The position numbers and the translations under genes were made by a program. Of a DNA stretch of 64,000 nt, positions 44,930-52,837 are shown one piece after another. This DNA comes from Stenotrophomonas sp. 610A2 (GTDB taxonomy: Bacteria; Pseudomonadota; Gammaproteobacteria; Xanthomonadales; Xanthomonadaceae): positions 4,414,001-4,478,000 of the forward strand of contig NZ_CP130832.1 of assembly GCF_030549615.1 (NCBI RefSeq), given 5' to 3'. Under the pieces are notes generated by a model that was not told the DNA's origin, ran no database searches, and saw only the letters and a program-made list of their open reading frames with translations. Position 1 is the stretch's first letter, and each line of letters begins with the position of its first letter.

Positions 44930-45814
44930 ATGAGCATTGTCAGTCCAGGCGCCCGCTTCCGCGAAGCGCTAAAGCAGGAAAGCCCGTTGCAGATCCCCGG
45001 TGCGATCAACGCCAACCACGCGTTGCTGGCCAAGCGGGCGGGCTTCCGTGCGGTCTACCTGTCCGGTGGCGGCGTCGCCGCCGGCTCGCTGGGCCTGCCG
45101 GACCTGGGCATCAATACCATGGACGACGTGCTCACCGACATCCGCCGCATCACCGACGTCTGCGACCTGCCGCTGCTGTCGGATATCGACACTGGCTTCG
45201 GCCCCAGCGCATTCAACATCGCGCGCACGGTGAAGTCGCTGATCAAGGCCGGTGCGGCGGCCTGCCATATCGAAGACCAGGTGGGCGCCAAGCGCTGCGG
45301 CCATCGCCCGAACAAGGAAATCGTGTCGCTGGGCGAGATGGTGGACCGGGTCAAGGCCGCTGCCGATGCCAAGACCGATGCGGATTTCTTCCTGATCGCG
45401 CGTACCGATGCAATCCAGATGGAAGGTGTGGACGCGGCGATCGAGCGCTCGCTCGCCTGTGTCGAGGCCGGTGCCGACGGCATCTTTGCCGAAGCCTCGT
45501 ATGACCTTGAGACGTACAAGCGCTTTGTTGATGCGGTGAAGGTGCCGGTGCTGGCAAATCTCACCGAGTTCGGGCAGACGCCTTTGTTCTCGACCGAGGA
45601 GCTGGGTTCGGTGGGTGTGGCGATGTGCATCTATCCGCTGTCGGCGTTCCGCGCGATGAACAAGGCAGCGGAGAACGTGTATACCGCGATCCGTCGTGAT
45701 GGCCACCAGCGCAATGTGGTGGAGACCATGCAGACCCGCGAGGAGCTGTATGAGCGGATCGGGTATCACCGGTTTGAGCAGAGTCTGGATAGGACGTTTG
45801 CTGGCAAGAAGTAA
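44930..45814 (+). CDS. prpB: Methylisocitrate lyase (PrpB-type)
   Basis: A 294-residue isocitrate lyase/PEP mutase-family enzyme, very close to E. coli PrpB through [38 protein letters not shown], the catalytic KRCGHRPNK loop, [12 protein letters not shown], and [14 protein letters not shown]. It splits 2-methylisocitrate into pyruvate and succinate, the last step of the methylcitrate cycle for propionyl-CoA. The usual partners prpC, acnD/prpD and prpF are not here. It starts 28 bases after ETF-QO with AGGAG before ATG, so it is in the rightward operon. It may dispose of propionyl-CoA from the pathway, or cleave a related methylmalate. Confidence 0.9.
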   Translation: MSIVSPGARFREALKQESPLQIPGAINANHALLAKRAGFRAVYLSGGGVAAGSLGLPDLGINTMDDVLTDIRRITDVCDLPLLSDIDTGFGPSAFNIARTVKSLIKAGAAACHIEDQVGAKRCGHRPNKEIVSLGEMVDRVKAAADAKTDADFFLIARTDAIQMEGVDAAIERSLACVEAGADGIFAEASYDLETYKRFVDAVKVPVLANLTEFGQTPLFSTEELGSVGVAMCIYPLSAFRAMNKAAENVYTAIRRDGHQRNVVETMQTREELYERIGYHRFEQSLDRTFAGKK

Positions 45815-45887
45815 GGGTTTGGGTTCAGGGTTTAGAAGTTGAAAGCTTGAAAGCTTGGAAGCTTGAAATGCTAAGAGCTTAAAAGCC

Positions 45888-46080
45888 GCCCTCACCCCTA
45901 CCCCTCTCCCGCATGCGGGAGAGGGGACTACTCCGGCACGATTCTGCTTGGGCCGGCATTGCTGACTTCGGCACACTCCGCGAAATCTATCCGGAGCCGA
46001 AAACCCACCGCTCAAGAAATGCTCTGAAGCATCCCTTCTCCCGCGTGCGGGAGAAGGTGCCCAACGGGCGGATGAGGGGG
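45888..46080. repeat. CTCTCCCGC/GCGGGAGAG and CTTCTCCCGC/GCGGGAGAAG hairpins
   Basis: CTCACCCCTACCCCTCTCCC-GCATGC-GGGAGAGGGG lies at 45892-45928, and CCCTTCTCCCGC-GT-GCGGGAGAAGG with the tail GCCCAACGGGCGGATGAGGG at 46032-46080. A third copy with the same tail follows at 46280-46328. These are the modules found in hrpB and at 34 kb. Just before, 45833-45885 is low complexity (GAAAGCTT repeats). Together they end the rightward operon. No gene was seen between 45815 and 46470. Confidence 0.82.
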
Positions 46081-46249
46081 CTTTTGCTTCGAGCTTTTGC
46101 TTCGAGCTTTTGCTTCGAGCTTTTGCTTCGAGCTTTTGCTTCGAGCTTTTGCTTCGAGCTTTTGCTTCGAGCTTTTGCTTCGAGCTTTTGCTTCGAGCTT
46201 TTGCTTCGAGCTTTTGCTTCGAGCTTCTGCTTCGAGCTTTTGCTGCGAG
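46081..46249. repeat. Thirteen tandem copies of a 13-bp unit CTTTTGCTTCGAG
   Basis: The unit CTTTTGCTTCGAG repeats head to tail 13 times (13 x 13 = 169 bases). Eleven copies are identical; copy 12 has CTTCTGCTTCGAG and copy 13 CTTTTGCTGCGAG. Because 13 is not a multiple of three, all frames stay open across it, which creates spurious reading frames. It lies between two hairpin repeats, and the copy number is likely to vary between strains. Confidence 0.92.
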
Positions 46250-46470
46250 CGCTTTCCGACAAAACCGGAAATGCATGAAATCTCCCTTCTCCCGCCTGCG
46301 GGAGAAGGTGCCCAACGGGCGGATGAGGGCGCTCTTGCCTCTGCCCCCTGCTCAAGCTTTCTCAACCACCGCATCCCTGCCCCAAACCCGCCCCCTTTGC
46401 TTTCCCCTCCCAGCACCAGCCATCATTGCCAACGCCGAACAACCACGGCCGCCCCCGCACCGAGAAAGCA

Positions 46471-46866
46471 ATGCCCCGCCTGCCACTAATCGCGCTTACC
46501 TGCCTGGCACTCAGCGCCTGCGGCCAGCGCGATGCCTTCAACCACAGCGCAAGCGCTGATCCGCATCAACGCGAACTCGAACGCGCCTTCGCCATCTGTG
46601 CCGGTTGCCACGACACCCGTGCCAACCTCGGCCACCGCGTCGGCCCCAACCTGCATGGCGTGATCGGCCGCAAGGCTGGTACCGCTCCGGGCTACAACTA
46701 CTCCGACGCAATGAAGGCCAGCGGCATCACCTGGGATGCACAGACCCTGGATGCCTTCATCAAATCGCCGACCAAGCAGGTGCCCGGCAGCAAGATGGTC
46801 AATGCAACCTCCGACCCGGCACGCCGCCAGGCCGTGATCGAGTTCCTGTCCACGCTGCCCGAATAA
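46471..46866 (+). CDS. Lipoprotein c-type cytochrome, class I (copy 1)
   Basis: 131 residues from the ATG at 46471. The lipobox is LSAC in the signal peptide (LIALTCLALSACG). The mature protein has the haem-binding CAGCH at about residue 49, the GPNLHGVIGRKAG loop, and Met ligand in SKMVNATSDP, as in mitochondrial-type cytochrome c. It is probably anchored on the periplasmic side and accepts or donates single electrons. It closely resembles the cytochrome at 49.99 kb in order and motifs. The neighbouring SDR gene converges on it 8 bases away. Confidence 0.88.
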   Translation: MPRLPLIALTCLALSACGQRDAFNHSASADPHQRELERAFAICAGCHDTRANLGHRVGPNLHGVIGRKAGTAPGYNYSDAMKASGITWDAQTLDAFIKSPTKQVPGSKMVNATSDPARRQAVIEFLSTLPE

Positions 46867-46874
46867 GCAGCGCT

Positions 46875-47651
46875 TCAATCCAGCGTCTGCACACCGCCAC
46901 CGTTGACGAACAAGGTCTGGCCACTGACCCAGTTGGAGATCGGCGCGGCGAAATACAGCACCGCTCCAGCAATATCGTCCGCCTCACCCAGGCGCTTGAT
47001 CGGCGTATGCGACAACATGCGCTGCTCGATCTCCGGCGTCAGCACCGTCGCCAAGGCATCAGTGCGCACCGCACCCGGCCCCACCGCATTGACCCGGATC
47101 CCTGCCGGACCATAGTCGTGCGCCAGATTCGCGGTCATGTGGTTGATCGCCGCCTTGGAGGCAGCGTACGCACTGATCGCCGGGCTCTTGTTGATCGAGC
47201 TCATCGACGACATGTTGATGATCGAACCATAGCCGGCTTTCTTCATGTGCGGCGCGCACAGCTGCGACAAGCGCCAGGCACTGAATACATTGATCCGAAA
47301 CGGCCGCTCGAACTGCTCCACGCTGATCTCGAACGGGCTCTCGCGGCCTGCACCGCCACCACCGGCGTTGTTGACCAGAATATGGATGCCGCCAAGTTCA
47401 GCAGCCGTGCGTTCGACCACGCGTACCAGGTCTTCGTCCTTGAGTACGTTGCACTCCAGGGCCAAGGCCTTGCCACCGGCCGCGACAATCTCCGCTGCCA
47501 CCTTTTCAGCAGCGGCAAGCTTCAGGTCGGCAATGGTCACGGCCGCACCGTAGGCGGCCAGCATCAGGGAACTGGCGCGGCCGATGCCATTGCCACCGCC
47601 AGTGACGATGGCCACTTTGCCAGTGAGATCGAAATGCGCTTGCGGGATCAT
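46875..47651 (-). CDS. Short-chain dehydrogenase, 7-alpha-hydroxysteroid dehydrogenase-like (HdhA type)
   Basis: A 258-residue NAD(P)-dependent SDR: IVTGGGNGIGRAS, VNNAGGGGAG, Ser in NMSSMSS and YAASKAA. Compared with E. coli HdhA it shares unusual blocks: VNNAGGGG, NVFSAWRLSQLCAPHM, TPEIEQRMLSHTPIKRLG, WVSGQTLFVNGGGVQ. That suggests a secondary alcohol on a bulky, possibly polycyclic, substrate, but SDR specificity is hard to predict. The ATG at 47651 has AGGAG before it. Upstream, at 47668-47694, is an inverted repeat TGTCCGGG...CCCGGACA, which is not the shared operator. It may be transcribed alone. Confidence 0.82.
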   Translation of the reverse strand: MIPQAHFDLTGKVAIVTGGGNGIGRASSLMLAAYGAAVTIADLKLAAAEKVAAEIVAAGGKALALECNVLKDEDLVRVVERTAAELGGIHILVNNAGGGGAGRESPFEISVEQFERPFRINVFSAWRLSQLCAPHMKKAGYGSIINMSSMSSINKSPAISAYAASKAAINHMTANLAHDYGPAGIRVNAVGPGAVRTDALATVLTPEIEQRMLSHTPIKRLGEADDIAGAVLYFAAPISNWVSGQTLFVNGGGVQTLD

Positions 47652-47761
47652 GGTTGCGTGCTCCTGTCCGGGCGATTCATCGACCCGGACACCATACACC
47701 TCGCCACCAGGGGCGGGGTGATGTGCAGCTTTCCGCAAGCGCTACCGTCGCCGGTAAGGGC

Positions 47762-49684
47762 TTACTGGCCGATATTCTTCGCCAGGAACGCTTCCAGCGC
47801 ACGATAGAACGCCGCGCTGTTGTCGTCGTTGTAGAAGCCATGGCCTTCGCCCGCCACTGCCATCCACTGCGGCGGCTTTCCGGCCGATACCAGCGCCGCG
47901 CGCATCGCATTGGCCTGCGCAATCGGCGTGCGCTCGTCACGCTCACCGTGGGCAAGGAACACCGGTGCCTTGATGCTGGACGCCAGGCTCGTCGGTGAGT
48001 TGGCGGCCAATTCCTCGTCGCTGCGCCCGATCACCCGCGTCAGGTAGTTCCGGCCGTACGCGTTGTCCTTGATGTCGCCCTTCTTGTACATCATCCTCAG
48101 GTCATAGACGCCGGCCAGGCCCACCGCGCAGCGGATGAGCTCGGGCTGCCGCGCGGCCAGCATCATCGCCGAGTACGCACCGAAACTTGCGCCGTAGCTG
48201 CATACGCGCGAGGTATCGGCCAGGCCCAGGGTCGCCGCATGGTTCAAGCCATCCAGCACATCCTGTTGGATACGCGTTCCCCACTGCAGGTAGCCGAGCT
48301 CTTCGAATGCATTTCCACGACCGCCGCTACCACGATAGTTGACCTGCACCACCAGATAGCCACGATTTGCGAGGAACTGCGCATCGTTGTCGTAGAACCA
48401 ATCATCGCTTACCCCGTGCGGGCCACCGTGCGGCAGCAACACGGTTGGCAACCTGCGGCCTTCGCTGTTGCGCGGAATGGTCAGTATCGCCTCCAGTTCC
48501 GTTCCGTCACCGGCCTTGAAACGCACAGGGCGACGTTCGGCCATCAGCGCCGGATCGATTCCGTCACGGGGCGACAGCACTTTTTCCAGCTTGTTGGTCG
48601 CGCGCCGGAAGACGTACCAGCCACCGGGGTCCCGGTCGCTGGCCAGGTGCACCAGAACCGTCTGGCCATCGCGGCTCACGTCATCGATGGTCACGTGCTG
48701 TGCCGGTAGCAGGTCAGCCAAGGCCTTGTGCAGTTCCGCCTCGGGCTTGCCCGGGTCGAAGTACTGCAGCTGCGGGCGCCCCGCCACCGGCGAGGCAGCG
48801 AAGGGTACCGCCGGATAGCGCGTCCATTGCGACAAACCCACATTGCTGAAGCCATCTGCCAGCAAGGTATCGCGGTCACTACCGTCAACAGCGCTGGATA
48901 TCAGTGATGTCGGTCCGTCATTGCGACTGAATCGACCATATACGCGCTGGTTGTCGGCCGAGAACGCATATGGTGTCCAGATGCCGCCGATTTTTTCCTC
49001 TGCAATCGGCTGCCAGCGCTGCCCGTCCTCGGATGCATACAGCAGGTAGTTATCGTCATCGTCGCGTCCCCATGCGTAGCGTGCCACACCATTGCGATCG
49101 ATCACGAACTGCAGGCTGGGCACATTGATGCTGGCGATCAGTTTGAAACTTGGGCGTTGACCTGCTTCCACCAGGTACAACATCGAGTTGCTTGGGCTGC
49201 GCTTTAGCTGGCGCATGTAGAAGTGGCCATCGTTGCCGTGGGCCACGCCTTCGATGAAGCCGAAGCCACGGTCCAGGCCGGCCGCGGCATTCTGCTGCTC
49301 ATAGCCGTAGATGTAGCGTTGGTTCTGGCCGTCGAAATCGCTGGCGATGATCTCGCCCATCGGTACCGGTTTTTCAAGCGAGCCGTATTTGCGCCCCTTG
49401 GCGATCACCAGCCGTTTGTCGCTCACCCAGATGATCTGGTACGGGCTTTCAAAGCGCGGCAAGCGCAGCACCGCCATGCGCTGCATGTCGCTCAGCCGCA
49501 GTATCTGTACCGCATGGGTACCTTCACCGAAGTCGGTGCCCATGGCCAGGTATTCACCACTCGGCGACAGCCTCGGCATTGAGAACGGGCTGGCCTTGGC
49601 AAAGGCTTCCACCGGTACCTGCTGCGCCGCTGCAGGCCATGCAAAGCATGCCAGGCCTGCCAACAGCAACATGGATCGGAACAT
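47762..49684 (-). CDS. S9-family prolyl oligopeptidase-like peptidase, secreted
   Basis: 640 residues from the ATG at 49684 (AGGGAAA before it). Signal peptide SMLLLAGLACFAWPAAAQ, then a seven-bladed-propeller-like region (about 30-390, with DFGEGTHAVQILRLSDM blocks) and the C-terminal alpha/beta hydrolase domain. Nucleophile Ser is in YGASFGAYSAMML, Asp in GERDERTPIAQ and His in EGHGFYND; PHGGPHGVSD is the oxyanion segment. All catalytic residues are present. It resembles acylaminoacyl-peptidase/dipeptidyl-peptidase types. It is divergent from the cytochrome gene at 49988, and both flank operator O2, so it may belong to the regulon or only neighbour it. Confidence 0.86.
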   Translation of the reverse strand: MFRSMLLLAGLACFAWPAAAQQVPVEAFAKASPFSMPRLSPSGEYLAMGTDFGEGTHAVQILRLSDMQRMAVLRLPRFESPYQIIWVSDKRLVIAKGRKYGSLEKPVPMGEIIASDFDGQNQRYIYGYEQQNAAAGLDRGFGFIEGVAHGNDGHFYMRQLKRSPSNSMLYLVEAGQRPSFKLIASINVPSLQFVIDRNGVARYAWGRDDDDNYLLYASEDGQRWQPIAEEKIGGIWTPYAFSADNQRVYGRFSRNDGPTSLISSAVDGSDRDTLLADGFSNVGLSQWTRYPAVPFAASPVAGRPQLQYFDPGKPEAELHKALADLLPAQHVTIDDVSRDGQTVLVHLASDRDPGGWYVFRRATNKLEKVLSPRDGIDPALMAERRPVRFKAGDGTELEAILTIPRNSEGRRLPTVLLPHGGPHGVSDDWFYDNDAQFLANRGYLVVQVNYRGSGGRGNAFEELGYLQWGTRIQQDVLDGLNHAATLGLADTSRVCSYGASFGAYSAMMLAARQPELIRCAVGLAGVYDLRMMYKKGDIKDNAYGRNYLTRVIGRSDEELAANSPTSLASSIKAPVFLAHGERDERTPIAQANAMRAALVSAGKPPQWMAVAGEGHGFYNDDNSAAFYRALEAFLAKNIGQ

Positions 49685-49860
49685 CGCTTTCCCTGCATTA
49701 CCCATGACGCGTTCCCCAACGGTCTGAATCCTGAATTGGAGCCTATGTCATTTCCTCGTCGGCTAGAAGATGCCAATGGAGGTAGTGCAGCAACCGCAAA
49801 TTTGTGCCAACGCACGCCATGAAACCTTGCAGCTTTTCTTCGCGCCTGCATTCTGATATT

Positions 49861-49878
49861 TATTTGTCCGGACAAATA
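49861..49878. promoter_or_regulatory. Operator O2: 18-bp perfect palindrome, core TGTCCGGACA
   Basis: TATTTGTCCGGACAAATA is perfect over 18 bases and lies in the 303-base divergent region between the S9 peptidase gene and the cytochrome operon. The flanks are AT-rich (CTGATATT), as expected for a promoter. Nothing else was recognised in this gap. Confidence 0.82.
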
Positions 49879-49987
49879 TACGAACCACTGCACGGATGAA
49901 GATCGCGGCGTTCCGGCTCCAATCGGCGCCGCGGCCCTCTACTTGTCATGAGCAGTCACGCCCTTCCGGTTCCTGCAAGGATCTTCC

Positions 49988-50419
49988 ATGCGCTCCATGT
50001 TGATCATCGCCGCCTTGCTACTCGCCGTTGGCTGCAGCGAGCAGAGCGAGACAGCTGCCACGACCGCTCAAACCACGGCTCCGGCTGCGTCCGAAACCAA
50101 GGCAATTGAGGAAGTGGCTGCCACCGCTATCAACGGCGAACAAGCCTTCGCGATGTGCACCGCCTGCCACAGCCGCGACGCCAGTGCGCCACAACGGATG
50201 GGACCGAACCTGCATGATCTGCTTGGTCGCAAAGCCGGCAGCAGTCCCGGCTTCGACTACTCACCAGCGCTGCGCGCCAGCGACATCACCTGGAATGCGC
50301 AGGAGCTCGATGCCTATCTGGCGGCGCCGACGAAGCGCGTACCTGGCACGCGCATGGCCATCGCAGTGACCGATCCGGCCCGTCGGCAAGCCTTGATCGA
50401 ATACCTGTCCGCCCCTTGA
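49988..50419 (+). CDS. Lipoprotein c-type cytochrome, class I (copy 2)
   Basis: 143 residues. The signal peptide ends in lipobox AVGC (IIAALLLAVGCSEQ), followed by a Thr/Ala-rich linker. Haem site CTACH is at about residue 58, then RMGPNLHDLLGRKAGSSPGF, and the axial Met is in GTRMAIAVTDPARRQALIEY. The C-terminal AVTDPARRQALIEYL block matches copy 1 (46.47 kb) almost residue for residue, so the two are paralogues. It is the first gene of a short operon with VOC, DUF3108-like and membrane proteins, 109 bases from operator O2. It likely serves a periplasmic oxidation in the pathway. Confidence 0.88.
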   Translation: MRSMLIIAALLLAVGCSEQSETAATTAQTTAPAASETKAIEEVAATAINGEQAFAMCTACHSRDASAPQRMGPNLHDLLGRKAGSSPGFDYSPALRASDITWNAQELDAYLAAPTKRVPGTRMAIAVTDPARRQALIEYLSAP

Positions 50420-50483
50420 GTCTTTCCTGGCAGCACGGCGGCCGAACGTGCTGCTGCGGTCCTGCGCAGCAACGAGGAGTGAC

Positions 50484-50975
50484 ATGAAACTTCAGTTCGA
50501 GCGCTTCACCCTGTTCTGCCAGGACCTGGAGGCATCGCTGCGTTTCTACCGCGACCTGCTGGGGTTGGTGGTCGTCGAAGAAAAGGTCATGGAAGGACCA
50601 ATGGCTGGCGGACTGCTGCAATTACCTGCCTGCCGCATCCGCGTCGCCATGCTCGCGCCCGACACGGATGCGACGGTCATCGTCGGTCTGTTCGAAATCA
50701 GCCGGACGCCGCTGAACACCCTTGCACCGCCGCTGGGCAAGCCTGCCTACGGACAAGCGGCGCTGGTGCTCTCCACTGAGCGCTTCGATGCACTGCATGG
50801 CGCACTGAGCGCAGCCGGCTGCCGATTCCTGACACCGCCGCTGGCCTATCCCAAGCGGATCGCAAGCGCCCGCTCACCGGCCGGCCTGTACCGCGAAATG
50901 ATCGTCTACGACCCGGACCATGTGCCGGTGAGCATCCTGCAGATCGAACCGCTTCCCAAGGAGACCACGGCATGA
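50484..50975 (+). CDS. VOC-family protein (glyoxalase/bleomycin-resistance fold)
   Basis: A 163-residue single VOC module pair: ERFTLFCQDLEASLRFYRDLLGL at the start and GQAALVLSTERFDALHGAL in the second half. The N-terminal metal His is not obvious (Phe-Thr-Leu), while a Glu occurs late in YREMIVYDPDHVPVSI. Members include lyases, isomerases and ring-cleaving enzymes; this one cannot be placed. The ATG at 50484 has GAGGAG ahead, and the stop overlaps the next start by 4 bases. Confidence 0.75.
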   Translation: MKLQFERFTLFCQDLEASLRFYRDLLGLVVVEEKVMEGPMAGGLLQLPACRIRVAMLAPDTDATVIVGLFEISRTPLNTLAPPLGKPAYGQAALVLSTERFDALHGALSAAGCRFLTPPLAYPKRIASARSPAGLYREMIVYDPDHVPVSILQIEPLPKETTA

Positions 50976-51691
50976 CCGGCATCGCCCGTTCCATCACCGG
51001 CACCATCCAGTACACCAGCGACCAGAGCCACCGGCAGGGTGCCGAACGCGGCCGCGAAAGCTTCCGCCTCGACGTGCACCGCGACGGTTCGCGCGTGCTG
51101 GACGCGCATAGCGAGATCGACGATGCACCCGCCGTTGTGCGCGACGTCAACCTGCGTGTCGACGCGGACAAGCTGCCCCAGGAATGCTTCGTGCGTATCG
51201 CCGTCGGTGGCCAGTTCCGCGGCTCGGGGTGGTTCAACTTCAGCGCCAACGAAGCGCAATGCGAATCCGCCACCACGGTGGAGGGACGCATCTCCCAGCG
51301 CTTCCCGCTGCAGGCGCCGCTACGCGCCTTCGGCAACCACGCCATCATCAACGATGCCTGCGCCATGTCGCTGTACGACCTGACGCAGGGGCCGGGCAAG
51401 CAGCACTTCTTCATGCTGCTGTCCTCGCCCGACCATCGTGGTGCGACCGGGCCGATGCTTTACCCGGTGCAACTGGCCATCGAATACGTTGGCGAGGAAG
51501 AGATCGACGTCATCGCCGGCCGCTTCAAGGCCCGACACTTCCGCATCCTCGATGTCGGCATGCCGGAAGAGCACCCGGACTACGATCTGTGGGTGACCGC
51601 CGACGAGCACTACATCCTGTTGCGCGCCAGCGTCACCGGCTATATGCAGACCGCCTATGAGCTGACCAGTTACCACGTGCTGGAGCACTGA
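50972..51691 (+). CDS. Uncharacterised beta-rich protein (DUF3108-like)
   Basis: A 239-residue protein without signal peptide or membrane helix. Strand-rich pattern: SGWFNFSANEAQCESATTVE, PMLYPVQLAIEYVGEEEIDV, IAGRFKARHFRILDV and TADEHYILLRASVTGYMQTAYEL. The late G-x-F-x-A-x-H-F segment resembles DUF3108-type lipid- or substrate-binding barrels. No catalytic motif could be read. It overlaps the VOC gene by 4 bases and is followed 1 base later by a membrane-protein gene, so all four genes from 49988 form one operon. Confidence 0.6.
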   Translation: MTGIARSITGTIQYTSDQSHRQGAERGRESFRLDVHRDGSRVLDAHSEIDDAPAVVRDVNLRVDADKLPQECFVRIAVGGQFRGSGWFNFSANEAQCESATTVEGRISQRFPLQAPLRAFGNHAIINDACAMSLYDLTQGPGKQHFFMLLSSPDHRGATGPMLYPVQLAIEYVGEEEIDVIAGRFKARHFRILDVGMPEEHPDYDLWVTADEHYILLRASVTGYMQTAYELTSYHVLEH

Positions 51692-51692
51692 G

Positions 51693-52355
51693 GTGCTGCT
51701 GCAGATCCTGCTGGTCGCGCATATCTCCGTGCTCGGCTATTGGCTGGGCTCGGAGCTGGTGATCAACAGCACTTACCGTTACGTCTGCTACAGCACGGAG
51801 ACACCTTTCGCCGAACGCAGCCGATTGATGGAGCATGTGATGCATGTCGATCAACACGTGCGCTACGCGCTGGTGCTGCAGGCCGGCCTGGGTGTCTCCC
51901 TGGCCGCGCTGTACGGCCTGATACCCGGCGCGGCGGCAACCGCCACCGTGGCCGCTGTGCTGTGCGTGCTGTGGCTTGGCTTTGTGGAAGCCGCGCACCG
52001 GCTTCGACATGGACGCGTTGGCAGCATGCTGGGAACCGTTGATCGCGCCTCGCGCTACGTGTTCATGGCCGTGCTGCTCTGCCTGGCCAGCGGCCTGATC
52101 GGTGGCAGTTGGGATATGCCACTGTGGCTGCGCTGGAAGCTCGCCTTGTTTGCCGGCGTGATGGCCGCCGGGGTGGGCATCCGCCTGGCCCTGATCAGTC
52201 ACTTCAGCACCTGGAGGCTGATGGCACAGGTGGGCCCGGATGATGCCAGCAATGCCACCATCCGCCGGACCTACGTCAAGGCCACATCGGTGCTGGCTGT
52301 GTTGTGGTTGTTCATCGCAGCGATCGTGGTCGTCAGCGTCTACAAGCCGGCATGA
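51693..52355 (+). CDS. Six-helix membrane protein with N-terminal H-x-x-x-x-GYWLG motif (copy 1)
   Basis: 220 residues from a GTG start one base after the previous stop. About six hydrophobic helices are predicted. The first helix carries VAHISVLGYWLGSELVI, and a His/Asp-rich segment MEHVMHVDQHVRYAL follows. Histidines spaced in and near helices 1-2 could bind haem b, as in CopD- or DUF2269-like proteins, but this is inference. A paralogue of exactly the same length (220 residues) lies at 62726, directly after the TonB receptor gene and with the motif LHLLIGGYWLGGDLGV. Both copies are in operons preceded by the shared operator. Confidence 0.65.
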   Translation: MLLQILLVAHISVLGYWLGSELVINSTYRYVCYSTETPFAERSRLMEHVMHVDQHVRYALVLQAGLGVSLAALYGLIPGAAATATVAAVLCVLWLGFVEAAHRLRHGRVGSMLGTVDRASRYVFMAVLLCLASGLIGGSWDMPLWLRWKLALFAGVMAAGVGIRLALISHFSTWRLMAQVGPDDASNATIRRTYVKATSVLAVLWLFIAAIVVVSVYKPA

Positions 52356-52510
52356 AGCCGTCGACAACGATCGCTACACCGGCCACCTTGCTACCTGACA
52401 TCAAGCAGTCGCGGGACCTGCACTGCTGCGTGAAGCCGGGCGTGTAGGCGCTCTGAACACGAGTTGTGGCAGGATCATCCCCTGACGCATCCATTCGGGG
52501 ACTCGTCCAC

Positions 52511-52828
52511 ATGTCTCTTGCTTCACCCGGCTTGATCCGCTCACTGTTCGCCGCCGCCCTCTACCTGTCGTCGCCACTGGCGATGGCGATGGCTCAGTGC
52601 CCGCAGGAGTTCGGCGGGAAATCCACCGGCTTCTGGCTGCTCGGCTGGTCGGTATTCGCGCTGTTCGTAATCGGCGGGATCCTGCTGGTGGTGTTGATCT
52701 TCCGTGCTACCCGCAATGCACAGGTGCGCCCGCGCTGGTTACTGCGCATTGCCAGCATTCCGGCCATGCTGGCGATGTGGATGCTCGGCTTCGGCATTTT
52801 CCTCGGCCAATTCGTGCTGGTGTGCTGA
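52511..52828 (+). CDS. Small two-helix membrane protein, unknown function
   Basis: 105 residues from the ATG at 52511. The first 28 residues are hydrophobic and end AMAMAQC, either a signal peptide or a helix. Two more helices follow (about 42-62 and 82-103), with a basic loop between (RATRNAQVRPRWLLR). No family was recognised. It lies 155 bases after the membrane-protein gene and converges on the aldehyde dehydrogenase gene 9 bases away. Confidence 0.5.
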   Translation: MSLASPGLIRSLFAAALYLSSPLAMAMAQCPQEFGGKSTGFWLLGWSVFALFVIGGILLVVLIFRATRNAQVRPRWLLRIASIPAMLAMWMLGFGIFLGQFVLVC

Positions 52829-52837
52829 GGCAGCGCA

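Noticed and set aside
46081-46249. Possible CRISPR array
   Set aside because: Units are 13 bp and directly abutting with no spacers, and there are no cas genes nearby.
44969-46315. 448-codon frame with SKQKLEAKAR repeats, and similar frames on the other strand
   Set aside because: The repeated peptide is simply the 13-bp tandem repeat read in three frames, and the rest is antisense to prpB.
47668-47694. Inverted repeat TGTCCGGG...CCCGGACA before the SDR gene as a fifth shared operator
   Set aside because: The half-sites are separated by 11 bases, so the contiguous TGTCCGGACA core is absent. It also lacks the TTT flanks. Kept only as a weak possible regulatory dyad.
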